Translations under genes and position numbers: made by a program
The notes under the pieces: generated by a model
What the model was told of the DNA's origin: nothing
The model's input: only the letters and a program-made list of their open reading frames with translations
Database searches by the model: none
Assembly: GCA_016936455.1 (NCBI GenBank)
Contig: JAFGXV010000049.1
Span: forward strand, 1 to 64,000
Origin: Desulfuromonadaceae bacterium
GTDB taxonomy: Bacteria > Desulfobacterota > Desulfuromonadia > Desulfuromonadales > Desulfuromonadaceae
Reading direction: 5' to 3'
Length of the DNA stretch: 64,000 nt
Shown here: piece after piece, positions 1 to 8,042 of the stretch
Layout: each line of letters starts with the position of its first letter
How positions within the stretch are numbered: the first letter of the stretch is position 1

Positions 1-1
1 A

Positions 2-77
2 GCCGCCTTTAGGCGGCGCAAGGTTTGAACGACCGCTTTGAGCGGTTCACAAAACAAGCCCCCGGCTTTGCCGGGGG
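2..77. terminator. Three tandem GC-rich hairpins
   Basis: Three short hairpins follow one another: GCCGCC-TTTA-GGCGGC (2-17), CCGCT-TTG-AGCGG (33-45) and CCCCCGGC-TTT-GCCGGGGG (59-77). All have T-rich tiny loops. None has a convincing T tract on either strand, so termination is inferred only from their place just past the end of the minus-strand gene at 112-468. They could also belong to a gene lying left of the window. Confidence 0.45.
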
Positions 78-111
78 TACATGACTAGAAGGGGAGGTGA
101 GACCGCTGGCT

Positions 112-468
112 TTATGCGCCGAACAGTTTGCTGCGGAAAATAAAAAAGGCGGCGCCAAGTAAGCACAGGCCGGCCCACAGGTAATCCAGGGACAGTTTCT
201 CTTTCAGAAAAAACAGGGAGAAGGGGACGAATACCGACAGGGTAATGACCTCCTGCAAAATTTTCAGCTGACCCACGGACAGAACGCTGTGACCGACGCG
301 GTTGGCCGGCACCTGCAGCAGGTATTCAAACAGGGCAATGCCCCAGCTGACCAGTGCGGCAACGACCCAGGGCCTATGGGCCAGATTACGCAGATGGCCA
401 TACCAGGCAAAGGTCATGAAAACATTGCTGCAGCACAGCAGCAAAACGGTCACCAGCAGACGGTTCAT
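112..468 (-). CDS. DMT-type small membrane protein (DUF486 family)
   Basis: A 118-residue protein that is almost entirely four hydrophobic helices, beginning MNRLLVTVLLLCC and ending with a short basic tail. Length and layout match the DUF486 family, remote relatives of drug/metabolite transporters whose substrate is not known. The ORF track begins 49 codons earlier, but that extension is hydrophilic and proline-rich. The ATG at 468 has GGAGAA seven bases upstream and opens directly into the first membrane helix, so it is preferred. It stands alone on the minus strand, 150 bases from the next gene. Function cannot be given beyond membrane protein. Confidence 0.75.
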   Translation of the reverse strand: MNRLLVTVLLLCCSNVFMTFAWYGHLRNLAHRPWVVAALVSWGIALFEYLLQVPANRVGHSVLSVGQLKILQEVITLSVFVPFSLFFLKEKLSLDYLWAGLCLLGAAFFIFRSKLFGA

Positions 469-620
469 GGGCGTTTCTCCAGACGGGCACAGATGGCGGT
501 GCCAGAGTACTCCCGGTGTCCGGTTTTGACAATCGCAATTCAGGGGGGGCTTTGGCGGTGTCGAGCCGCGGTGAGCTGTTGGCATTTGCCATGGCCCGCT
601 GCTGTCAGGGGTCATCGGGC

Positions 621-1139
621 TTAGTTGATTCGAATCAGGGCATAGCCTTTGCTTTGGTAGCCGATGAGCGAGATAAAGGTATTGGCAACCAGCTGGGTTC
701 CCGCCATCAGATCCTGCGGATCAATCTCCTGAAGTTTGGCGGCAATGGCGCAGATATCAAGACGAAGGCCCTTGCGCTGGAGATCGACCAGCTGCTGTGC
801 CAGGCGCTCTTCCGTTTCAGCCGTGTGCCATTCGCTGCCATGGGTGACGAGGGAGGCGGCGCGTCCCCGGAATGTCAGAACCATGTGCGGAGTCAGCCCA
901 CTCGCGTGCAGCTGGTTCCATGTTGTGTCGATGACGGAGAGAAATTGCGAAAGAACCTGCGGGTCGGGCGTGCTAATGTCAAAGACCACATTGGCCGTGG
1001 TGACGCCGGTCAAGGCCTGCTGGTTGTCGATGCTGTGGAGGGGAGGTGTGTCCTGTGCCGGGCTGGAAACGGGAATCTGAAGTGCGATGGCGAGGGACAA
1101 AACGGCAATGAGGACGCGTCTGCAGGATGTGCATTTCAT
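621..1139 (-). CDS. Periplasmic DsrE/DsrF-like protein
   Basis: 172 residues with an N-terminal signal peptide (hydrophobic stretch to about residue 27, ending SSPAQ) followed by a DsrE-like fold. The C-terminal signature, a single Cys in LDICAIAAKLQEI followed by a conserved YQSKGYALIRI tail, is typical of the secreted branch of DsrE/F-like proteins. Cytosolic relatives relay persulfide sulfur; for exported members the role is unclear, so a sulfur-related function is only an inference. AGAGG precedes the ATG. There is no obvious partner gene nearby. Confidence 0.75.
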   Translation of the reverse strand: MKCTSCRRVLIAVLSLAIALQIPVSSPAQDTPPLHSIDNQQALTGVTTANVVFDISTPDPQVLSQFLSVIDTTWNQLHASGLTPHMVLTFRGRAASLVTHGSEWHTAETEERLAQQLVDLQRKGLRLDICAIAAKLQEIDPQDLMAGTQLVANTFISLIGYQSKGYALIRIN

Positions 1140-1237
1140 GGGAACCTCTCGAAGAAGCGGTTAAGAAGAAAGATCGTTCGATCTTAATTGAGGCCAGCAT
1201 GGTTGTCAACGCGTTCCCGGTCAAAAGGAACAGAGTC

Positions 1238-1843
1238 TCAGTCCCACAGGGTGATGTCTTGGCTGCGCTGGCGTTGTTTTTTGAGCATGTCGCGGCAAAG
1301 GTCACGCTCATGTTCACAGATCATCAGATTGCTGCGGCGGGGGATCTGGCGGACATAGACTTTATAGCTGTCGCTGAGGAAGTAGATCACTCGTCCCTGT
1401 TCGCCGCCGACGGATTCGGCCTCGACCGGGATGCGTTCTTCTTTGAGAAAGCGACGGATAAAGCTGATGTTCAGCGCGCCGACCCCGTTTTCTTCCTTCT
1501 GTCCCAGCAGCGACGAGCCGCCAAAAACTTTGGCCCGCAGATTATTGCGCTGTGCTCCGAGCCTCATCAGTTCGTTGATCAGCAGCTCCATAGCGGCGAC
1601 GCCATAGCGCCCGGCTTCGCTGTGCAGCAGGTTTTCCGGGCGCGTTGCCAAGGGGGCGTTGCACAGCATAAAATGATTCAGACCGCAGATTCGACGCTGG
1701 CGATCGAACAGGCACACCCCGATGCAGGAACCCAGGATGGTCGTGAACAGGGTATGGTCATTGTCCGTTGCACGAAAGTCGCCCGCATGGAGAGTGATTT
1801 TGGTGTATGACGGATCGGTTAGGGCAACAGGAGCTGACGGCAT
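1238..1843 (-). CDS. cheD: Chemoreceptor glutamine deamidase CheD
   Basis: 201 residues. CheD hydrolyses specific glutamine side chains of methyl-accepting chemotaxis proteins to glutamate and in many bacteria also binds CheC. The catalytic triad of the family is visible: Thr34 and Cys40 in TTILGSCIGVCL and His57 in GLNHFML, with the expected spacing (Cys-6 Thr, Cys+17 His). The downstream FGGSS and N-I-S-F-I stretches also fit. No other chemotaxis genes are in the window, so this is an orphan copy. The start has only a weak G-rich ribosome site; a slightly shorter start is possible. Confidence 0.92.
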   Translation of the reverse strand: MPSAPVALTDPSYTKITLHAGDFRATDNDHTLFTTILGSCIGVCLFDRQRRICGLNHFMLCNAPLATRPENLLHSEAGRYGVAAMELLINELMRLGAQRNNLRAKVFGGSSLLGQKEENGVGALNISFIRRFLKEERIPVEAESVGGEQGRVIYFLSDSYKVYVRQIPRRSNLMICEHERDLCRDMLKKQRQRSQDITLWD

Positions 1844-1972
1844 GTGATGGCCCGGGGATTAAGATGATAATCTGTTCATTGTTTTAAGCCTTCACCATAC
1901 ACGAGATCGCAGAAAAAAATCTATGTTCTTTTGTCCTGTCCGATGGGGGGCCTTGTGGGAGATGAGGCACCA

Positions 1973-2015
1973 AAAAAGGAAAGCCGGAATGAGAGCAATT
2001 CCGGCTTTCCTTTTT
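1973..2015. terminator. Bidirectional intrinsic terminator
   Basis: A perfect 18-bp stem (AAAAAGGAAAGCCGGAAT with its complement) around a 7-base loop, flanked by an A run on the left and a T run on the right. It lies 22 bases beyond the stop of the Sel1/TPR gene (minus strand), so it most likely ends the cytochrome operon transcript. The symmetrical A/T runs would let it work in both directions. Confidence 0.9.
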
Positions 2016-2036
2016 CTAAGGGGTCGGCTGACCGGC

Positions 2037-3128
2037 TTAGCGAATCAGGCGGAAGTGAAAACTGACGTAGCTGCCGTAGCGGCTGCGGGCATAGGCGTTG
2101 AGCAGCCAGTCCAATCCTTCGTTCATGGATGAAAAGGTCTTTTTCGGCGTGGCAATAGAGAGCGAAAGTTTGATGTCCGGGCTGATTTCAGCGACAACGC
2201 CTTCCACGGTCTTGCGGACAGTGCCAATAGACTTGTCCGGGGCGTCCTGACAGTAAACCACGTAATGGGTCGCGCTGCCGCCAATGCGGTAGTCCAGCGT
2301 CATCGGTGTGCGCATGCGGTTTTCCTGCAGTTTGCGCAAGGCCATATCGATGCGGGCCCGGGGGACGTCTTCGGCAGCCAGGCGCTCTTCAGCCGTCCCC
2401 TTGGTCCACAGCTTCTGCTGGGTTTTCAGCGCCTCGCGGTACCATTGGATGGCTTTTTCATAGTTGATGGTTTCGCTTTTGCCGTAGAAGAAATAGTCGC
2501 CGAGCATCAGGGCGGGTTTCGCGTCCTTTTCTTTTTCAGCGGCCAGGCGAAGCCATTTCTTGGCCTGCTCGTAGTCGGCCAGATTATGGTAGTACTCGCC
2601 CATTCGGGTCATGGCGGTGTAATTGCCTGCGTCAGCTGCGCGGATAAAACAGGCCTGGGCGTTGACGGCTGGATTGTCAGCTTTGAGTGTCCCGTTTTCG
2701 TAGAGCAGGCCCATGTTGTAAAGCAGAGCCCCATCCGCGACCGGTTGCTGCTGCAGTTGGTCAAATGCCTGATTGAACAGGGTGGTGGCGGCGGCCTGGT
2801 TTTTGCCCAGCAGGCCGGTCAGGCATTGGCTGGCATTCGTGTTGAAGACGGTATAGCCCTTGGGGAGATTGTTGCTGTAGCTTTCGGCCAGCAAGATCTG
2901 TGCAGCAGGCAGCCCACGATCGACGGCCATGTGCAGGAAATCAAGCCCGGTCTGGCGCAGGTCATCATCCTGACGGCAGACAAACTCTTTGCCGCGTTCA
3001 AAATAGTCCTGACTGTCACACTTCCAACAAATCTTGTAGCTGTAATTGTTCAGGATTGCGGCGCTGGCAATGGCAACGCAGCCGATGAAGAACAGGATGT
3101 TGAGAATCAGTCGTTTTCTGGAAGTCAT
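2037..3128 (-). CDS. Membrane-anchored Sel1/TPR-repeat protein
   Basis: 363 residues. An N-terminal hydrophobic segment (about residues 7-26) serves as signal anchor. It is followed by alpha-helical repeats of Sel1/TPR type, for example LLYNMGLLYENG, ACFIRAADAGNYTAMTRMGEYY and WLRLAAEKEKDAKPALMLGDYFF. The last ~90 residues form a separate mixed alpha/beta tail that I do not recognise. It is the last gene of the cytochrome operon, 18 bases after the third cytochrome, and ends at a strong terminator. A role as assembly or scaffold factor for the neighbouring cytochromes is plausible from position but not shown. Confidence 0.7.
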   Translation of the reverse strand: MTSRKRLILNILFFIGCVAIASAAILNNYSYKICWKCDSQDYFERGKEFVCRQDDDLRQTGLDFLHMAVDRGLPAAQILLAESYSNNLPKGYTVFNTNASQCLTGLLGKNQAAATTLFNQAFDQLQQQPVADGALLYNMGLLYENGTLKADNPAVNAQACFIRAADAGNYTAMTRMGEYYHNLADYEQAKKWLRLAAEKEKDAKPALMLGDYFFYGKSETINYEKAIQWYREALKTQQKLWTKGTAEERLAAEDVPRARIDMALRKLQENRMRTPMTLDYRIGGSATHYVVYCQDAPDKSIGTVRKTVEGVVAEISPDIKLSLSIATPKKTFSSMNEGLDWLLNAYARSRYGSYVSFHFRLIR

Positions 3129-3146
3129 TACGCCACTCTCACCCTA

Positions 3147-3977
3147 TCAGTTGCCGGGAAGAAGATCATGCGGATTGCCGTGACAGGCCGCGCAGCCAGA
3201 GAAGCCTTTCAGCATTTCCGGGCTGTGGGGGGTGTCGTGACAGTCGGCGCAGGTGGGGACCATGCCATGCTCGTCGGCATGACAGAAGGTGCAGTTGAGC
3301 AGGCTGTGGGCCAGATGCCCCTTTTTAAGCTGCGCCACCTGATCAGAATGGCAACCTTGGCAGCCGTCATTCGGCACGTGCTCGCCGTAGGAGAGCGTAC
3401 TGACATTGTGGACCGGATGGCACAGCATGCAGTTCTGGCTGCTGACAAAGGGGTTGTGGGGCTGCTCGTGGCACTCGGTGCATTTAGGCAGATAGCCGTG
3501 CTTCTGCTGATGGCAGTCACTGCAGGCCAGCTCAGAGTGCGCACTGGGTTTGGCCATGTCCGCGGCGGGTTTTTCGTGGCAGCGTGCGCAGAGCGGTTCA
3601 AGCCGGTCAAGAGGCAGGCTGGCAATGGGGGCGTGCGCGTTGACGTGACAGCTCAGGCAGTCGAGCATGGGGGCCTTGTCGCCGTGTGGGGCATCATGAC
3701 AGTTGGCGCAGGCAGGAACACGCTCCGCCCAGCTCAGGCCGCGCGTAAAATTGTGAAACGTCTCATGACATTCACGGCACTCCATGCGGTGGGCTCCTCC
3801 GATATCTCGCAGGGCATTGAAGACGGCTTCATGACACTGGCCGCACTGAACCGTGGTGAACGGGGGAACATCCTGACTGTAGATATCCTCTTCAGCCTGG
3901 AGATGCTGTGATCCGGCGAGCAGCAGGGCTGATAGGAAGGCGCCGGTTACGGCTATCTGTAGCAACCTGTTTTTCAT
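3147..3977 (-). CDS. Multihaem c-type cytochrome, 12 CXXCH
   Basis: 276 residues with a signal peptide ending near LQAEED and twelve CXXCH motifs: CGQCH, CRECH, CANCH, CLSCH, CARCH, CSDCH, CTECH, CMLCH, CQGCH, CTFCH, CADCH, CAACH. It is therefore a periplasmic (or exported) 12-haem electron carrier of cytochrome c3-like type. The order and spacing resemble the 8+4 pattern of the gene at 5418-6197, although this copy is the most divergent of the three. The ATG at 3977 has GAGG six bases upstream and is preferred over the ATG four codons earlier. It lies 31 bases downstream of the 20-haem gene, in the same operon. The redox partner is unknown. Confidence 0.85.
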   Translation of the reverse strand: MKNRLLQIAVTGAFLSALLLAGSQHLQAEEDIYSQDVPPFTTVQCGQCHEAVFNALRDIGGAHRMECRECHETFHNFTRGLSWAERVPACANCHDAPHGDKAPMLDCLSCHVNAHAPIASLPLDRLEPLCARCHEKPAADMAKPSAHSELACSDCHQQKHGYLPKCTECHEQPHNPFVSSQNCMLCHPVHNVSTLSYGEHVPNDGCQGCHSDQVAQLKKGHLAHSLLNCTFCHADEHGMVPTCADCHDTPHSPEMLKGFSGCAACHGNPHDLLPGN

Positions 3978-4008
3978 GGTTATCCTCATTCAAAAAAACC
4001 GCTATCAA

Positions 4009-5310
4009 CTAATTGCGCAAATCGTGCGGCCCCTGGTGACACCGGCTGCAATCACGGAATTGCTGGTGGATACTGGAATCGTGCGGCTCGCCGTGGCAGT
4101 TGTCGCAGCTCAGAATTACCTTATGAGTGCGGCGGTGGCAGAAAACACAGTCCAGCTTGGCGTGGCGTGTCGTGTTGGAGGACAGGCTGGCCATGGGGGC
4201 CTTGTGGCAACTGGCGCACAGTGTCGATTTGACCTTGCCCTGCTCCAACTGCAGGTAGGTCGGCGAGTGGGGACGGTGGCAGGCCAGGCAGTCGTCATAG
4301 TTCATGCTGGCATTGTGGCCGCTGTGGCAATCGAGGCAGCTCATGGCTTCGCCGTGCTGGGCGTGGCATTCGCTGCAGTCCATGTCAGTGTGGGCGCTGG
4401 TGTGAGCCGTCATCTCACGACCGGGACCAGCATGGCAGGACAGGCACACCGGTTTGACCGGCGAAACCGACGACATGTCAATGGCCAACGGTTTATGCGG
4501 GTTGTGGCAGGCGCTACAGTTGCCGACGCGGTAATGCTCGGCATCGCTTTTGGCATGGCAGTCGTTGCAGCTGGGGATGACGTTTTCCTGCGCTGGCGGA
4601 TGGTTCTGGTGACAGTCGATGCAGGCAATTTCGCTGGCATGGGCGGCACCTTCCTTTTTCAGGTTGGCAACCGGCTCTTCATGGCAGGCCGCGCACCAGT
4701 CGCTCGGCGTGTTGTCGCGCCATTGGTAATCGGTCGGCTGATGCGGATCGTGACAGCCGAGGCAGTCCTGGTAGCTCATGCCGGCTTGATGTGCCTCATG
4801 GCAGTCCAGACAGGTCGAGAACTGACCCGCCGACAGTCCGTGCTGCTGGTGACAGTCGATGCAGTTCTGTTCGGCATGCAGGCTTGGTTTGTCGGCCATG
4901 CGTTGTCCGATTCTGTCGTGGCAGGTCAGGCAGGCCGGTTTGGCCTCAGGCAGCACACTGAGATCGGTAATGCCCGGAGCGTGAGGGGCATGGCAGGACT
5001 GACAGTTTGCCAGGGCGAAATGGTGCCGGTCATCGGGGGCGTGGCAATTGCTGCACTGAGGAATGACAGCCTTGCCGGCAGGAGGGTGCCCCTCGTGACA
5101 GTCAAAGCAGCCGATTTCTGTTTTGTGCGCGCCGCCATTGTCGCGGATCTGCAGCGACGGTGCGCGGTGGCACTTGATGCAGTCGCTGTCTGTCAGCGGG
5201 ATTTCCTGAACGGGATTTTTACTCTGGGCCATGGCGGATGGCTGCAGTCCACTGCTCAAAAGCAGCGCGCAGGTGGCCAGAATGAAAAGAAGTCTGTGAT
5301 GACCGGTCAT
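4009..5310 (-). CDS. Multihaem c-type cytochrome, 20 CXXCH
   Basis: 433 residues: signal peptide (ending PSAMAQ) and twenty CXXCH motifs. The motifs fall into repeated blocks. An eight-haem block (CIKCH to CLGCH) is repeated by a second eight-haem block (CAACH to CLACH), then a four-haem tail (CASCH, CVFCH, CDNCH, CSRCH) closes the protein. Shared landmarks such as HPPA-x-x-x-VIPxC, the NCxSCH/NCSACH pairs and KPxCLTCH/KPVCLSCH mark the duplication. The neighbour at 5418-6197 is one eight-haem block plus the same tail. It is a periplasmic electron conduit or store; the acceptor cannot be told from sequence. A weak TTTAGG site precedes the start. Confidence 0.87.
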   Translation of the reverse strand: MTGHHRLLFILATCALLLSSGLQPSAMAQSKNPVQEIPLTDSDCIKCHRAPSLQIRDNGGAHKTEIGCFDCHEGHPPAGKAVIPQCSNCHAPDDRHHFALANCQSCHAPHAPGITDLSVLPEAKPACLTCHDRIGQRMADKPSLHAEQNCIDCHQQHGLSAGQFSTCLDCHEAHQAGMSYQDCLGCHDPHQPTDYQWRDNTPSDWCAACHEEPVANLKKEGAAHASEIACIDCHQNHPPAQENVIPSCNDCHAKSDAEHYRVGNCSACHNPHKPLAIDMSSVSPVKPVCLSCHAGPGREMTAHTSAHTDMDCSECHAQHGEAMSCLDCHSGHNASMNYDDCLACHRPHSPTYLQLEQGKVKSTLCASCHKAPMASLSSNTTRHAKLDCVFCHRRTHKVILSCDNCHGEPHDSSIHQQFRDCSRCHQGPHDLRN

Positions 5311-5377
5311 GATCGTAACCTAAAGCGCAAACCTCATGGGGTTTACGTCAAGAATTGGATGGAGGCTCGATAACCAG

Positions 5378-5406
5378 GCCGCCGTGACCCGTGCGGTCAC
5401 GGCGGC
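5378..5406. other. Intercistronic stem-loop in cytochrome operon
   Basis: A perfect 12-bp stem (GCCGCCGTGACC) with a 5-base loop sits 12 bases after the stop of the first cytochrome gene and 68 bases before the second start. No T run follows on the minus strand, so it looks more like a transcript-stabilising or partial-termination hairpin than a full terminator. It could raise expression of the first gene over the others. Confidence 0.5.
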
Positions 5407-5417
5407 GGCTGATCGAT

Positions 5418-6197
5418 TTATTCCGCCAAGGCGTGCGGATTGAGGTGACAATCAACACAGTTGGGGAATTTCTGGTGCATGGAGCCGTGCGGTTCGTCAT
5501 GGCACTCGCGGCAGCTGGTGATGGCCATATGCTGGCCGCTGTGACATGTGGCACAGTTCAGCTCGTGGTGTTTTTTCTTCGAAGCGCTGAGCATGGCTGC
5601 GATGTCATCATGACAGGGAGCGCACTGGGCCGATGCCAGGTCATCCTTGTAGGCGACTTCTTTCGGGCTGTGCGGTTTGTGACACAGGGTGCAGTCGGCA
5701 ACAGTCTGACTTGCGGCATGGCCTTCATGGCAGTCGAGGCAGTTGAGGTACTGGCCTTTGCCGAGACCATGCGCCAGGTGACAGGCATTGCAGTCCTGCT
5801 CCGAGTGCAGGCTGGGGTGGGCCGCCATTTCTGCGCCCTGATCGGGGTGGCAGGTCAGGCAGGCGGGTTTGACATTGCTTTGGGCGCTGAAGTCGATCTG
5901 AAGTGGATGGTGGGGATAGTGACAGCCGCTGCATTCCGTCAATTTATAGTGGTCATTTTCAGCGGGGTCGTGGCACAGGGAGCACTTGGGGATGACGTCG
6001 GTCCCTGTCGGCGGGTGCTCTGCGTGACAGTCCTGGCAGCCCATGCCCGCATGGGCCTCGCCGTGGGCGGCCACATCCTGAACGGCCTTCACATGGCATT
6101 TAACGCAGTCGGCGTCGAGCAGGTTTTCGCTGTCTGCGGCAAGGGCGGGAGCGGCCAGCAGGGCCATCGCCATGGCAATCGGCAAAAAGAGTTTCAT
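5418..6197 (-). CDS. Multihaem c-type cytochrome, 12 CXXCH (8+4)
   Basis: 259 residues, first gene of the minus-strand cytochrome operon. A clear signal peptide (LLAAPALA cleavage) is followed by twelve CXXCH motifs: CVKCH, CQDCH, CSLCH, CSGCH, CLTCH, CNACH, CLDCH, CTLCH, then CAPCH, CATCH, CRECH, CVDCH. The first eight align with each of the two eight-haem blocks of the 20-haem neighbour, and the last four with its tail. A strong AGGAGGAA site precedes the ATG. A copy of the 12-bp core ACTGTATACAAT lies 100 bases upstream. It is a periplasmic electron carrier; family-level naming is secure, the specific partner is not. Confidence 0.87.
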   Translation of the reverse strand: MKLFLPIAMAMALLAAPALAADSENLLDADCVKCHVKAVQDVAAHGEAHAGMGCQDCHAEHPPTGTDVIPKCSLCHDPAENDHYKLTECSGCHYPHHPLQIDFSAQSNVKPACLTCHPDQGAEMAAHPSLHSEQDCNACHLAHGLGKGQYLNCLDCHEGHAASQTVADCTLCHKPHSPKEVAYKDDLASAQCAPCHDDIAAMLSASKKKHHELNCATCHSGQHMAITSCRECHDEPHGSMHQKFPNCVDCHLNPHALAE

Positions 6198-6296
6198 GAT
6201 TCCATTCCTCCTGAAAACAAATTGAAATTAAAAGCACACAGATTTTGTGCGCACAGGCAGTGGTTCCGGCAGCGGTTCTGGTTTGCGTTGTCGCAA

Positions 6297-6308
6297 ACTG
6301 TATACAAT
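6297..6308. promoter_or_regulatory. Candidate operator, ACTGTATACAAT core
   Basis: The 12-mer ACTGTATACAAT is identical to the one upstream of cbcL (20747-20758) and to the reverse complement of the one upstream of cbcA (26257-26268). Here the second half of the larger 21-bp palindrome (TATACAG after a 7-base spacer) is not conserved. It lies 100 bases upstream of the first multihaem cytochrome start. Operator function is an inference from recurrence. Confidence 0.5.
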
Positions 6309-6502
6309 CGCGAGTCTGCTATGTAATCAGAATTAGCCCGTCAGGTCAAGAATTGACTTAAAATAAAACTCTGTTTTGATCTATTTTGAGTGGATGTCGC
6401 TCAAGGTGGCCGAGAACAGTCTGCGCATGGAGCGAAATAGCCGGAACGCCAGTTTGGCTGTCGACTTTTGTGCCAAAAAGCGTTAGCCTCTGGCCTTGAA
6501 CG

Positions 6503-6528
6503 GGCTCGACCCTTTTCGGGTTTGAGCC
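6503..6528 (+). promoter_or_regulatory. Hairpin in metY leader
   Basis: GGCTC and GAGCC pair, with an inner ACCC/GGGT helix and a TTTTC loop, ending about 25 bases before the metY start. It could be an attenuator or part of a leader structure. It does not match the SAM-riboswitch consensus sequences I can recall, and no T run follows. Confidence 0.3.
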
Positions 6529-6552
6529 GGTCTGCAGACAAGGAGGCGGAAA

Positions 6553-7833
6553 ATGATTGATCCGAAGTGGAAGCCCGAAACCCTGGCGATCCAGGGCGGC
6601 TATCGCCCCAAGGCGACGCAGCCGCGCATCGTGCCGATTGTCCAGAGCACGACCTACAAGTTTGACAATGCCGATCATGTCGCCAGTCTGTTCGATCTTG
6701 ATTGTGCCGACCATATGTACAGCCGGCTCAGTAACCCGACCTGGGCGGCGTTCGAGGAAAAAGTGGCCCAGATGGAGGGCGGTGTCGGGGCTCTGGTGAC
6801 CTCTTCCGGTCAGGCGGCCATCTCTCTGGCCATTCTCAACATCTGCCGGACCGGTCAGCATGTGCTGGCGGCCTCGACGCTCTATGGCGGCACCTATTCA
6901 CTGTTTCATAACACCCTGCCGAAAATGGGGATTGAGGTTACTTTCGTCGATCCGCGCCGCAGCGCCGAAGAGATCCGGGCCTGCTTTCGCGACGAAACGC
7001 GTCTGCTGTATGCTGAAACCATCGGCAATCCAGGGCTGAACGTGCTCGACTTCGAGAAATTCTCGGCCGTGGCCAAACAGATGCAGGTGCCCCTGGTTAT
7101 TGACAATACCTTTGGCACGCCCTACCTGTGCCGCCCCTTTGAGCATGGTGCGGATATTGTTGTCCACTCGGCCACCAAATACATCGACGGCCATGCCACC
7201 AGCCTTGGCGGGGTGGTGGTGGACAGTGGCCGCTTCGACTGGAACTGTGGCAAGTATCCGGAACTGACGGAACCCGATCCCAGTTATCATGGCCTGCGCT
7301 ATGTGGAGAAATTCGGTCCGCAGGCCTACATTGTCAAGGCGCGGACCCAGTTCATGCGCGATCTCGGCATGTGCGTCGCCCCGTTCAACGCCTTCATGTT
7401 CAACCATGGGATGGAAACCCTGCATTTGCGGATGGAGCGGCACAGCAGCAACGCCCTGGCCGTGGCCCGTCATCTCCAGCAGCACCCCATGGTCAGTTGG
7501 GTCAATTATCCCGGGCTGGAGAATCACCCGACCCATGCCCTGGCGCAGAAATACCTGCCCCGCGGCTGCAGCGGTGTGCTGACCTTCGGCATCAAAGGTG
7601 GGGTGGCCGCGGGCCGGCGCTTCATGGAGTCGACGAAGCTGATTGCCTTGGTGGTCCATGTCGGCGATGTGCGCAGCTGCGTGCTGCATCCCGCCAGCAC
7701 CACCCATCGCCAGCTGACCGAGGCGCAGCAGATTGCCTCGGGGGTCTCCCCGGACCTGATTCGCCTGTCCGTAGGGATTGAGCATATCGAGGACATTCTG
7801 GCCGATATCGACCAGGCTCTCGCTCAGTGCTGA
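6553..7833 (+). CDS. metY: O-acetylhomoserine sulfhydrylase (MetY type)
   Basis: 426 residues of the Cys/Met-metabolism PLP-dependent enzymes. The pyridoxal lysine is Lys209 in HSATKYIDGH. The length (about 425-430), the N-terminal ETLAIQGGY and the insertion after GGVVVDSG are those of O-acetylhomoserine aminocarboxypropyltransferase rather than cystathionine gamma-synthase (about 390). It would make homocysteine from O-acetylhomoserine and sulfide in the cytoplasm, an apt route for an organism living with sulfide. A strong AAGGAGG site lies seven bases before the ATG. Methionine gamma-lyase activity cannot be excluded from sequence alone. Confidence 0.88.
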   Translation: MIDPKWKPETLAIQGGYRPKATQPRIVPIVQSTTYKFDNADHVASLFDLDCADHMYSRLSNPTWAAFEEKVAQMEGGVGALVTSSGQAAISLAILNICRTGQHVLAASTLYGGTYSLFHNTLPKMGIEVTFVDPRRSAEEIRACFRDETRLLYAETIGNPGLNVLDFEKFSAVAKQMQVPLVIDNTFGTPYLCRPFEHGADIVVHSATKYIDGHATSLGGVVVDSGRFDWNCGKYPELTEPDPSYHGLRYVEKFGPQAYIVKARTQFMRDLGMCVAPFNAFMFNHGMETLHLRMERHSSNALAVARHLQQHPMVSWVNYPGLENHPTHALAQKYLPRGCSGVLTFGIKGGVAAGRRFMESTKLIALVVHVGDVRSCVLHPASTTHRQLTEAQQIASGVSPDLIRLSVGIEHIEDILADIDQALAQC

Positions 7834-8042
7834 TTGCCGGGTTGTGACGGCCCTGGATGAGCGCTCCGTTTTGCTTGAATCACCGGTTTGACCGGCGTTA
7901 AATTGACTGCGCCGGCGCTTTTCGACAGACAAGCGCCGCCGAATCCACTATAGTATGCGATTTGTGGAGGGCCTTTTGTCGGTTGCGTCACAGACGGGGC
8001 TGATATTGATGATATGTGTAATTACAATGCAGGAGCAGTGTT

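Larger units (their letters stand above)
6198..6552. other. Divergent intergenic region, cytochrome operon / metY
   Basis: 355 bases without a gene between two divergent transcription units. It holds the ACTGTATACAAT motif (6297-6308), the ribosome sites of both flanking genes and a hairpin before metY (6503-6528). I found no recognised riboswitch consensus. The rest shows nothing I can assign. Confidence 0.6.

Noticed and set aside
2265-5373. Long plus-strand ORFs of 548 and 465 codons across the cytochrome operon
   Set aside because: Antisense to genes with 12-20 regularly spaced CXXCH motifs; their apparent length comes from the repetitive codon pattern of the haem motifs.
6380-6552. SAM riboswitch upstream of metY
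   Set aside because: The conserved core sequences of the SAM classes I know were not found; only a simple hairpin is present.
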